DNA from: Deltaproteobacteria bacterium
Lineage (GTDB): Bacteria > Desulfobacterota > Desulfobacteria > Desulfobacterales > B30-G6
Length of the DNA stretch: 5,497 nucleotides
Reading direction: 5' to 3'
NCBI GenBank assembly: GCA_003647375.1
Contig: QMMS01000313.1
Coordinates: 1-5,497, forward strand
Shown here: piece after piece, positions 1 through 5,213 of the stretch
Position numbering within the stretch: the stretch's first letter is position 1
Layout of the letters: every line of letters begins with the position of its first letter
Notes under the pieces: model-generated
Told to the model about the DNA's origin: nothing
The model's input: the letters and a program-made list of their open reading frames with translations, nothing else
Database searches by the model: none
Position numbers and translations under genes: made by a program

Positions 1-105
1 GAAATTTAAGACATAGCGAAGAAGAATCAGGATGAAGAAAATCGAAGAAAAGCTCTATAAATTGAATTTTTGGAAGAAGATATTGAAGAAAATCTAAGCA
101 AGTAA
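1..105 (+). other. Left edge: possible decayed or partial coding sequence
   Basis: This purine-rich stretch gives protein-like but broken readings. Frame 1 reads DIAKKNQDEENRRKAL, then a TAA at 58-60, then IEFLEEDIEENLSK and TAA at 103-105; another TAA sits at 7-9. The broken stops could be GAA codons mutated to TAA, as in a decayed gene end. Alternatively frame 3 is open from the window edge to a TGA at 33-35 (ending in HSEEESG), which overlaps an ATG at 32 that opens a 21-codon basic peptide ending at 97. Any A/G-rich DNA yields Glu/Lys-rich readings, so none of these is established as a gene. Confidence 0.2.
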
Positions 106-246
106 TTTGGTAATTTTAAACCGCTGAATAATAGGCCTTATCGGAATGCCGCTGACAATTAGTTGACATAGTCCAGGAAATATCAATTCCGATGCAAAAA
201 AGCATAATAACCTTCCATCGGATTGCACCAGGACTTTTAAACGACC
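106..246. other. AT-rich intergenic spacer
   Basis: No convincing coding sequence is seen here. A 7-bp inverted pair (TCGGAAT at 141-147 and ATTCCGA at 186-192) is present, with a 38-bp gap that makes it a weak hairpin at best. A TTGACA at 163-168 has no -10 box at a useful distance. Confidence 0.4.
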
Positions 247-276
247 TTGACAAGGACCTTATAAGTGGTCTATTAT
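247..276 (+). promoter_or_regulatory. Sigma70-type promoter of the toxin-antitoxin operon
   Basis: A perfect -35 box TTGACA (247-252) is followed after 18 bp by TATTAT (271-276), five of six matches to the -10 consensus. Transcription would start near 283 and give a leader of about 37 nt before the antitoxin start codon. No other promoter of this quality lies between it and the gene. Confidence 0.65.
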
Positions 277-289
277 GTGGTCATATAAG
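255..289 (+). promoter_or_regulatory. Candidate autoregulatory operator of the toxin-antitoxin operon
   Basis: Repeats crowd the -10 region. GTGGTC occurs at 265-270 and again at 277-282, a 12-bp period close to one helical turn. These are flanked by CTTATA (258-263) and its inverse TATAAG (284-289), and GACC (255-258) is inverse to GGTC (267-270). Antitoxins of the Phd/YefM family, alone or bound to toxin, usually repress their own operon by binding repeats over the promoter, so this is the expected place. The assignment is inferred from position and symmetry only. Confidence 0.4.
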
Positions 290-319
290 AAACCAAAAGT
301 ATTCTCGGAGAATTAGACC

Positions 320-574
320 ATGTTAGAATCCATTTACGCAAATAAAACGGCCAGCATCACTGAATTCAAGAAAAACCCTCAATCCCTCATTGATGCCGCG
401 CGTGGTGAAGCCATTGCCTTGCTGAACCGCAACAAAACAGCAGCGTACATCGTGCCGCCGGAAGTCTATGAACGGCTGTTGGAAATAGCCGAAGACATTG
501 AACTGGGCAGAATCTATGAAGAACGCAAACATGAGAAAGCCAACGCATTTGAGGTTGCCATAGATGATCTATAA
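320..574 (+). CDS. Type II antitoxin, Phd/YefM family (StbD-like)
   Basis: This 84-residue protein is the antitoxin of a toxin-antitoxin pair: it should bind and neutralise the RelE-type toxin encoded next to it and repress their shared promoter. The N-terminal half (about 1-50) shows the Phd/YefM DNA-binding pattern: an ITEFKKNP segment at about 13-20, then LIDAARGEAIALLNRNKTAAYIV, the usual helix plus 'gepvaItrnnkpvavlv' strand signature. The C-terminal part (about 50-84) is charged and probably disordered until it wraps the toxin, as in the family. Length is typical. A CGGAG ribosome-binding site (306-310) lies 9 nt before the ATG, supporting this start. It overlaps the toxin gene by 11 nt, so the two are probably translationally coupled. 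The family call is solid; the exact subfamily (StbD, YefM or RelB-named) is less so. Confidence 0.88.
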   Translation: MLESIYANKTASITEFKKNPQSLIDAARGEAIALLNRNKTAAYIVPPEVYERLLEIAEDIELGRIYEERKHEKANAFEVAIDDL

Positions 575-848
575 GCTTAAGTTTTTTAAAAGTGCCTATA
601 AAGAGTGGCAAAAACTCGACCCGCATGTCCGGAAGCACTTTAAGCTGCACTTAAAAAAACGAGTTCAAAACCCCCGCGTCGAATCGGCAAAGCTCAGAGG
701 TTACCCCAACCTCTACAAAATCAAACTCAGGTCCGTGGGGTACAGACTGGCCTACCTTGTGGAAGACGAAAAAATCAGCGTATACGTAATTTGCGTCAGC
801 CGTCGAGATAAAATTTATGAAATTTTACCCCGAAGCTTGAATAAATAA
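564..848 (+). CDS. relE: Type II toxin, RelE/ParE superfamily mRNA interferase
   Basis: This 94-residue toxin is predicted to enter the ribosomal A site and cut mRNA, stopping translation when the antitoxin is degraded. The segment from 43 to 79 (KLRGYPNLYKIKLRSVGYR, then LAYLVEDEK and a VYVICVSRR strand) matches E. coli RelE closely. The key RelE residues K52, K54, R61 and R81 fall at the same positions; the catalytic Tyr (Y87 in RelE) is probably Y85, two residues earlier. Nothing suggests inactivation. The ATG lies inside the end of the antitoxin gene, with a GAGG (551-554) 9 nt upstream. Expression is presumably from the promoter at 247-276. No clear terminator follows. RelE here is paired with a Phd/YefM-type rather than a RelB ribbon-helix-helix antitoxin, a combination known from StbDE-like systems. 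Confidence 0.9.
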   Translation: MIYKLKFFKSAYKEWQKLDPHVRKHFKLHLKKRVQNPRVESAKLRGYPNLYKIKLRSVGYRLAYLVEDEKISVYVICVSRRDKIYEILPRSLNK

Positions 849-1021
849 ACCAGTCCCTCAAACACATAGCATTTTCAGTTTTGATGGTAGTTACAAATTC
901 CAGTCCACCGAAAACCTACGATAAGAATAATCACCAAATTAATTAAAAACATGATATTGCAAAAACATTGATTCCATAGAAAATCGAATTCCAGCTACCA
1001 TCCCATCGCGGCTTTTAATTC
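849..1021. other. AT-rich spacer after the toxin gene
   Basis: No gene and no clear intrinsic terminator is visible. Two short repeats bracket the stretch: GATGGTAG (883-890) is inverted as CTACCATC (995-1002), and AATTCCAG occurs directly at 896-903 and 987-994. With a gap of about 100 bp they could be chance. Confidence 0.4.
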
Positions 1022-1049
1022 TTGACTCACATGGATATTTCTCTATACT
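1022..1049 (+). promoter_or_regulatory. Strong sigma70-type promoter for the 322-residue gene
   Basis: TTGACT (1022-1027) and TATACT (1044-1049) are each one base from consensus and 16 bp apart. Transcription would begin near 1056, leaving an untranslated leader of about 120 nt before the ATG at 1177. The leader is AT-rich and holds a GGAGGG at about 1118-1123 with no ATG behind it. No riboswitch fold is evident by eye. Confidence 0.6.
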
Positions 1050-1176
1050 CTTTGTTTGATAAAGCAAGTTTTCATCAATTTGTTTTTTATTTCAGAGTGA
1101 ATCAAAGACACTGTTTCGGAGGGATTCGGTCGACGCAATTGTTATTTGCATCAATTATTAAAATGGAGATTGGAAA

Positions 1177-2145
1177 ATGACGGCAAGCAATGCAACTGAA
1201 AAAAAGCCTCTCTGGTTGTTAATAGAGGAGAATATCCTTGATCTCGGTTCGCAGGACATCTCAGGGGGAAACTTTGAAGAATCGATTCAACGGATTGCGG
1301 GTGAACTAGACAATGCAGGTTACAATGTTTCGCATCATGGGGGCAATTTACTTCAACTGAGATGGGCAATGAATGAAACGCGCAAAGTCGGAAGGCCCCT
1401 TATGAAGGATTTCAACACTGCCATCGCGGCACTTACACTGGAGGACGTGGCTGACCCTTATGCAACAACGAATCAGCTCATCCACGACATCGGGAAGACC
1501 TGGCCAAAACTAAAAAAATCCGAGCGCAGATCGGATGTGATACGAATCGTCGAGAAGACAAAACTTGATCTGTTCATTGCCAAGGCAAAAGGCCTGCCCG
1601 ATGATGAGGGTATCCGATTACTCATTGAGGATAAAGTGGCTCCCGAAGTGATCACCAACGCGTTGGGTATTACCGGGGAGAAGTTGGAACAGGTGGACAC
1701 CGAGATGAAAGAGGAACGTGCAGAGAGGGAAAGGGTCGTAACGCTGCTCGGGTCGGTAGAGGGCAAGCCCAACGAAGAAAAGGTGAAACACCTTTTTGAG
1801 AATAATGTCTCCGAAGAATTGATAATTGAAATGGCGAAAGTGGACCCGGGCGTGATCGATGCTGTCAAAAAGGCCATGGAAGCGGAGCTAAAGGAAAAAC
1901 AAAGACTGGCAGAAGAGGAGGCCGCACGGAAAAAGGAAGCGGCTGCAGGGCCTTCGTTGGAAGATATACCGTCGGATGAGATGCTTGATTACATCGAATC
2001 CATTCGCGAAATCATGGAATTCAGCGATCAGGAGAAGGAAATCAGAGTTATGTGCGAGCAGAGTTCCATCCCCAAGGGCCTTGTGGACATTGCTGTTTCG
2101 GAACCCGACAGACTGGATGAGCTTGAAAAAAAGGCGGAGGGATAG
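1177..2145 (+). CDS. Charged repeat protein of unknown function
   Basis: I do not recognise this 322-residue protein. It has no signal peptide or membrane segment, so it is probably cytosolic. The N-terminal part (about 11-110) is mixed alpha/beta in character, with a GGNFEES...AGELDNAGYNVSHHGGNLL section. The remainder is helical and very rich in Glu and Lys. Three divergent copies of a module of about 38 residues can be aligned: 139-178, 196-236 and 283-320. Each has an acidic start, a short helix ending in Glu (LLIED, LFENN, MCEQS), a second hydrophobic helix, a turn and a Lys/Glu helix. An Ala/Glu/Lys-rich coiled-coil-like linker (about 233-257) separates copies two and three. GGAG at 1165-1168, 8 nt before the ATG, supports the start. 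It appears monocistronic, with its own promoter at 1022-1049. Function is unknown; a scaffold or protein-binding role is only a guess. Confidence 0.8.
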   Translation: MTASNATEKKPLWLLIEENILDLGSQDISGGNFEESIQRIAGELDNAGYNVSHHGGNLLQLRWAMNETRKVGRPLMKDFNTAIAALTLEDVADPYATTNQLIHDIGKTWPKLKKSERRSDVIRIVEKTKLDLFIAKAKGLPDDEGIRLLIEDKVAPEVITNALGITGEKLEQVDTEMKEERAERERVVTLLGSVEGKPNEEKVKHLFENNVSEELIIEMAKVDPGVIDAVKKAMEAELKEKQRLAEEEAARKKEAAAGPSLEDIPSDEMLDYIESIREIMEFSDQEKEIRVMCEQSSIPKGLVDIAVSEPDRLDELEKKAEG

Positions 2146-2161
2146 ATCCACCAAGTCAGTT

Positions 2162-3400
2162 TTATTCGTTAGCCGATTTGAGGAGACAGTGGAGCAGGAT
2201 ATTGGCTCCGGCTTCACAATCTTCCCATGTCGTGTTTTCGACCTCCACATGGCTTCTGCCACCGATGCTGGGCACAAAGATCATGGCGGTGGGTGCAATC
2301 TGGTTCATATAGCTGGCATCGTGCCCGGCACCGCTCACCATGTAATGGCCCGGGTACCCGAGATCATCGGCGGATTTCAGGACACGTTGCACCAGTTTTT
2401 CATCAAAAGGGGAATGCTCCACCCGCCATGTCTCCTCGATCCGGATGGGACAACCCCGTTGATGGGCAATGGTTTCAAAGTCATTACGAAGGTTTTTCCA
2501 TGCTTTGATGGCGTGGTTGTCGTCCCAGGAACGGATATCGACCGTAAAATGAACCTTGTCCGGAATAATATTTCTGGAATTGGGATAATTTTGAATTTCC
2601 CCCACAGTGGCAACCATGTTGCCACCCATTGATTCCGGCAAGTGGTTGACTTTGAGGATCATCTCTGCTGCGGCACACAGGGCATCGTGTCGGCCCTCCA
2701 TGGGTGTCGGCCCCACCTGGTTGGCTTCACCCTCAAGATAGATATCATACCAGTGCAAGCAGAGAATGCCTTTGGGGGCACCGATCTGCTTGCCTTCTTT
2801 TTCGAGAACCGGGCCCTGTTCGATATGGTATTCGTAGTAGGCATGAACCGGCCATTTGCGGGCGGGCACATCCCCTTTATAGCCGATGCGTTCCAGTTCA
2901 TCCCCGAACCGTTTGCCATTGATGTCGGTCCGCTGATATACCCAGTCCCTCTCCAATGCGCCTGCCCAGACACCCGAAGCCACCATGGCCGGAGCAAAAC
3001 GGGACCCTTCCTCATTGGTCCAGTCCACGATTACCATCGGTCGGGAGGTCTCGATATTGTTTTCATGAAGGGTCCGCATGACCTCCAGTGGTCCCATGAC
3101 GCCGAGGATGCCGTCGAACCGCCCGCCTTTGGGCTGGGAATCGATATGAGAACCGCTCATGACCGGTGGTAGATCATTATTGGTGCCGGGTCTCCGGCCG
3201 AAGATATTACCCATGTCGTCGATGGTCACATCCAGATCGATTTCCTTCAGCCACTGAACAAATAAGTCTCTGGCTGCCTTGTCTTCATCGGTCAGTGTCA
3301 ATCTCTGAACGCCTCCGTCCGGGGTGGCACCGATTTTGGCCATATCCTCCAGGGACTGCTGCAGTCGTTTTCCATTGATGCGTAGGTCTTTAATATCCAT
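2162..3400 (-). CDS. M20-family Zn-dependent amidohydrolase (N-carbamoyl-L-amino-acid hydrolase / ureidopropionase group)
   Basis: This 412-residue cytosolic metalloenzyme should cleave a carbamoyl or related amide bond (N-carbamoyl amino acid, ureidopropionate or allantoate type), releasing ammonia and CO2 from ureido compounds. Visible metal-site motifs are SGSHIDSQ (H85), GGRFDG (D96), NEEG (E130/E131), EYHIEQG (H192) and GRSHVEVE (H384). Family substrate and dimer-lid motifs are GPTPMEGRHDA (230-240), SRNIIPD (275-281) and GAGHDASYM (357-365). Length is normal and no active-site residue is obviously missing. I chose the ATG at 3400: AGGGG lies about 7 nt upstream, whereas an in-frame ATG at 3418 would place that ribosome-binding site inside the gene. 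It converges on the 322-residue gene with 16 bp between stops. The family is certain; the substrate cannot be read from sequence alone. Confidence 0.9.
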   Translation of the reverse strand: MDIKDLRINGKRLQQSLEDMAKIGATPDGGVQRLTLTDEDKAARDLFVQWLKEIDLDVTIDDMGNIFGRRPGTNNDLPPVMSGSHIDSQPKGGRFDGILGVMGPLEVMRTLHENNIETSRPMVIVDWTNEEGSRFAPAMVASGVWAGALERDWVYQRTDINGKRFGDELERIGYKGDVPARKWPVHAYYEYHIEQGPVLEKEGKQIGAPKGILCLHWYDIYLEGEANQVGPTPMEGRHDALCAAAEMILKVNHLPESMGGNMVATVGEIQNYPNSRNIIPDKVHFTVDIRSWDDNHAIKAWKNLRNDFETIAHQRGCPIRIEETWRVEHSPFDEKLVQRVLKSADDLGYPGHYMVSGAGHDASYMNQIAPTAMIFVPSIGGRSHVEVENTTWEDCEAGANILLHCLLKSANE

Positions 3401-3571
3401 TATTTTTCCCCTATTCAAAAAAATTCAAATAATATAAATTCGAATGATCAAAACAGTCTGTTTTTTTTAAACCCAATTCGGATAGATCGGAAAATAAAAA
3501 GATCTTTTATCACGAAAACACGAAAGTACGAAAAAGACCTTGAAAATTCTTGTGCCCAAAAGTTGATGAAC
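3401..3571. other. Upstream region of the amidohydrolase
   Basis: This strongly AT-rich stretch precedes the minus-strand hydrolase. An imperfect inverted pair TTCAAAT / ATTCGAA flanks a TATATTAT-like stretch near 3424-3444 that could be a -10 box on the minus strand, but no good -35 box sits at the right distance. The T-tract at about 3460-3468 is unstructured. Confidence 0.3.
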
Positions 3572-3692
3572 TCGTAAAAAATTCCGAAACGCCGTCATGC
3601 CTGCGAAGGCAGGCATCCAGAAGTATCTGAAAATACTGGATTCCCGCCTTCGCGGGAATGACAAAAAAAGGACGTTTTAAGACTTTTTACGA
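3572..3692. repeat. MITE-like element with a two-hairpin palindromic core
   Basis: The outer ends are inverted: TCGTAAAAA (3572-3580) and TTTTTACGA (3684-3692). Similarity continues inward through an AAACGCC / GGACGTTT pair. The core consists of two 27-bp arms (3594-3620 and 3636-3662) that are inverted copies differing at four positions. Each arm is itself a perfect 8-bp hairpin: ATGCCTGC/GCAGGCAT around GAAG (3597-3616), and ATTCCCGC/GCGGGAAT around CTTC (3640-3659). The middle (3621-3635) can pair as a small stem, so the whole can fold as a branched cruciform. It encodes no protein. Elements of this look, with CCCGCCTTCGCGGG cores, are common dispersed repeats in many proteobacterial and Desulfobacterota genomes; that recollection is not verified here. 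Confidence 0.8.
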
Positions 3693-3722
3693 AACCATAA
3701 AAGCTGAAATGCTCAACTTAGT

Positions 3723-3869
3723 TAGTGTCCGTCAAGAAATAGGGATTTTTGCGTTCTGCCAAGGCGGGCGCCAGATTTAACCCGGAGGAATAGCGTGCTA
3801 TTTTGAGGAGTTAAATCATGGCACCCAACGCCGGCAGGGCGTGAAAAGACCATTTATGGATGGGCACTA
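3723..3869. repeat. 147-bp near-palindromic MITE-like element
   Basis: Ends TAGTGTCC (3723-3730) and GGGCACTA (3862-3869) are inverted with one mismatch. The arms stay complementary, imperfectly, all the way to the centre. Matching pairs include ATTTTTGCG against CGTGAAAAG, CTGCC against GGCAG, GGCGCCAGATTTAAC against GTTAAATCATGGCACC, and a central AATAGC-GT-GCTATT (3789-3802). The centre of symmetry at 3796 is the midpoint between the two ends, so this is one palindromic unit. It contains a tiny open frame (3818-3844, MAPNAGRA) behind a GAGGAG. It differs from the neighbouring element in sequence and design. No clear target-site duplication can be set. It ends one base before the stop codon of the YchF-like gene and may act as that gene's 3' hairpin. 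Confidence 0.8.
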
Positions 3870-3870
3870 G

Positions 3871-4905
3871 TTATACATTGAAGCGGATCTCCATTATATC
3901 CCCGTCCTGGACTTCGTAGGTTTTACCTTCCAGCCGCACGGTGCCTTGTTTTCTTGCCTCGGCATAGGTTCCTGAAGCCATCAGGTCCTTGTAGGCGACC
4001 ACTTCCGCCCGGATAAACCCTTTTTTCATGTCTGTGTGAATAACGCCGGCTGCATCGTCCGCGGGTGTTTTCCGGGTGATGGTCCAGGCTCGAACCTCGT
4101 CTTCTCCTACCGTAAAAAAAGAGATAAGACCCAGATGTTCATAGGATCGATGGATTACCCGGTCCATGGCAGACGCTTTTATGTTGAATTCCGTCAAGAA
4201 TTCACGTGCTTCCTCCTCGGTCATCTGGGCCAGTTCCTGTTCCAGTTTGCCCCGTATCACGAGACAACTTTCATGATCTGTAAGATCGCCGATATCGGGC
4301 AGCTGATCATCTTCATCCTCATTGTTGAACAGGGTCAGCATTGGTTTTGCTGAGAGAAACGCGTATCCCCTGAGTAACGGTGAGGTTGTAATATCGGGCA
4401 CCTTTCTCAAAGGGATTTCCTTTTCTAGACATTCAAGACAGTCCTTCAGCAAAGAAACCTCTACCGAATCGACATTTTTTCCCCTTTTGCTGTCGAGCTG
4501 GAGTCTTTCCAGGCGCTTTTCAACGACAACGAGATCTATAAGGATCAATTCCTGGTCAAAGCGCTGGAAGTCTTTCAGAGCGGTAGCGGCTTCCTGGCCG
4601 AATGCCTTAAAGTTTCGGATGACATGAATCAGTGCGTGGCAGTCCCGTGCTTGTGTCCAGATGGATTGTTCCTTTTTGGCATCCTGGACGCTTCCACCCG
4701 TTCCGGGAAGGTAATATTCCACCTGGGCATGGATGGTCTTTTTGGGCTGATACAGGTCTCTGAGCTTGTCCATGCGAACATCCGGCACATGGATGGTTCC
4801 AATGCGGCTTTCCTTCTTGTGTGCCTGGTCAGATATTTGATGTGTCAAGGCGTCGAAAACAGTCGATTTTCCACTGCCTGGAAGCCCCACGATGCCAAGC
4901 TTCAT
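3871..4905 (-). CDS. YchF-type P-loop NTPase paralog with TGS domain and degenerate G motifs
   Basis: This is a 344-residue cytosolic protein of the Obg/YchF group, whose canonical member binds ATP and associates with ribosomes. Domains in order: P-loop G domain with GLPGSGKST (7-15); a helical coiled-coil insert (about 105-170); G-domain remainder; TGS/DUF933 domain (about 260-343) with FFTVGEDEVRAWTI, AAGVIHTDMKKGFIRAEV and RLEGKTYEVQDGDIMEIRFNV, all near-identical to YchF. The G domain deviates. Where YchF has DIAGLVKG after VEF, this has LPGTGG (66-71), so the G3 Asp is gone. The G4 motif NxxE reads NNED (194-197), and the P-loop is GSGKS instead of NVGKS. The ATG at 4905 has AGGAGG 9 nt upstream, better than the in-frame ATG at 4929. 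It is a little shorter than YchF (about 363). I infer a second, divergent paralog and not the housekeeping ychF. Its role is unknown. Confidence 0.85.
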   Translation of the reverse strand: MKLGIVGLPGSGKSTVFDALTHQISDQAHKKESRIGTIHVPDVRMDKLRDLYQPKKTIHAQVEYYLPGTGGSVQDAKKEQSIWTQARDCHALIHVIRNFKAFGQEAATALKDFQRFDQELILIDLVVVEKRLERLQLDSKRGKNVDSVEVSLLKDCLECLEKEIPLRKVPDITTSPLLRGYAFLSAKPMLTLFNNEDEDDQLPDIGDLTDHESCLVIRGKLEQELAQMTEEEAREFLTEFNIKASAMDRVIHRSYEHLGLISFFTVGEDEVRAWTITRKTPADDAAGVIHTDMKKGFIRAEVVAYKDLMASGTYAEARKQGTVRLEGKTYEVQDGDIMEIRFNV

Positions 4906-4926
4906 ATGGCATGTCCTCCTTTTGGT

Positions 4927-4946
4927 CATTAGAACATTAGATGTTC
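4927..4946. promoter_or_regulatory. 15-bp palindrome and direct repeat upstream of the YchF-like gene
   Basis: GAACAT (4932-4937), TAG, ATGTTC (4941-4946) is a perfect 6+6 palindrome. An overlapping direct repeat CATTAGAA / CATTAGAT (4927-4942) shares its bases. It lies between the candidate promoter and the ribosome-binding site (about 4915-4920), a natural place for a repressor site or a leader hairpin. No regulator can be named. Confidence 0.35.
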
Positions 4947-4961
4947 GATTTTTCGTTCGTT

Positions 4962-4990
4962 ACCATACCAGAAGGCAGATAAAGCGACAA
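4962..4990 (-). promoter_or_regulatory. Candidate promoter of the YchF-like gene
   Basis: Read on the minus strand, TTGTCG (4985-4990) and TATGGT (4962-4967) are separated by 17 bp, with a TGG extended -10 element directly before the -10 box. Each hexamer matches consensus at four of six positions. The transcript would start near 4955, about 50 nt before the start codon at 4905. Confidence 0.35.
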
Positions 4991-5093
4991 GCTCTTTACG
5001 TTCGCGCAGGAGGGCTATAAGGGTATGAGGGATAAGGCTATAAGCAGTAAGCAGATATTCTATTTTTATTTTCCGATAAGTTCCAAAAAATTT
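4991..5093. other. Non-coding stretch with short direct repeats
   Basis: GGCTATAAG occurs at 5013-5021 and 5036-5044 within a run of related words (ATAAGGG, GATAAGG, AGTAAGC). On the minus strand this follows the broken amidohydrolase start and may contain its decayed continuation, but no frame stays open and recognisable. Confidence 0.3.
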
Positions 5094-5177
5094 TCACCAA
5101 AAAGTTTTTTTTGTATTCCTTAATAAATCATCGGTCAGCAACCTCCGTTCAAGATGATAATGACAATTAATAATCAT
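5094..5177 (-). pseudogene. Truncated start of an amidohydrolase-like gene
   Basis: A 27-codon open frame begins at an ATG at 5177 with AAAGGAGG 4 nt upstream and ends at TGA (5094-5096). It opens with MIINCHYHLERRLLTDDLL. This resembles the N-terminus of TIM-barrel amidohydrolases (Amidohydro_2 type, typically MIIDxHxHL), where the HxH pair (here H6 and H8) binds metal. After residue 27 the frame closes and no continuation is recognisable towards 4930, whereas the family runs to about 250-350 residues. I read it as the remnant of a deleted or decayed gene. A short leader peptide is the main alternative, given the intact ribosome-binding site. Confidence 0.45.
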
Positions 5178-5213
5178 AGTACCTCCTTTAAATGTGCACC
5201 CTGTCAGAAATAA

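Noticed and set aside
883..1002. Inverted GATGGTAG/CTACCATC and direct AATTCCAG pairs as ends of an inserted element
   Set aside because: Eight-base matches at this distance in AT-rich DNA are close to chance, and there is no internal content or duplication to support an element.
1473..1877. Minus-strand open frame of 134 codons inside the 322-residue gene
   Set aside because: Ser/Phe-rich shadow of a Glu/Lys-rich coding strand, without ribosome-binding site.
1976..2632. Plus-strand open frame of 218 codons spanning the end of the 322-residue gene and antisense to the amidohydrolase
   Set aside because: It overlaps two well-supported genes in other frames, its translation has no family character, and it crosses their stop codons.
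2642..3172. Plus-strand open frame of 176 codons antisense to the amidohydrolase
   Set aside because: The minus-strand M20 enzyme with all metal motifs explains the open frame; the antisense reading is a shadow.
3467..3664. Minus-strand open frame of 65 codons beginning SFPRRRESS and containing MPAFAGMT
   Set aside because: It is a translation of the palindromic repeat core; SFPRRRESS/PAFAGMT peptides are a well-known artefact of such repeats, and there is no proper ribosome-binding site.
3572..3869. CRISPR array
   Set aside because: There are repeats, but they are inverted and of two different kinds, with no regular direct repeat-spacer spacing.
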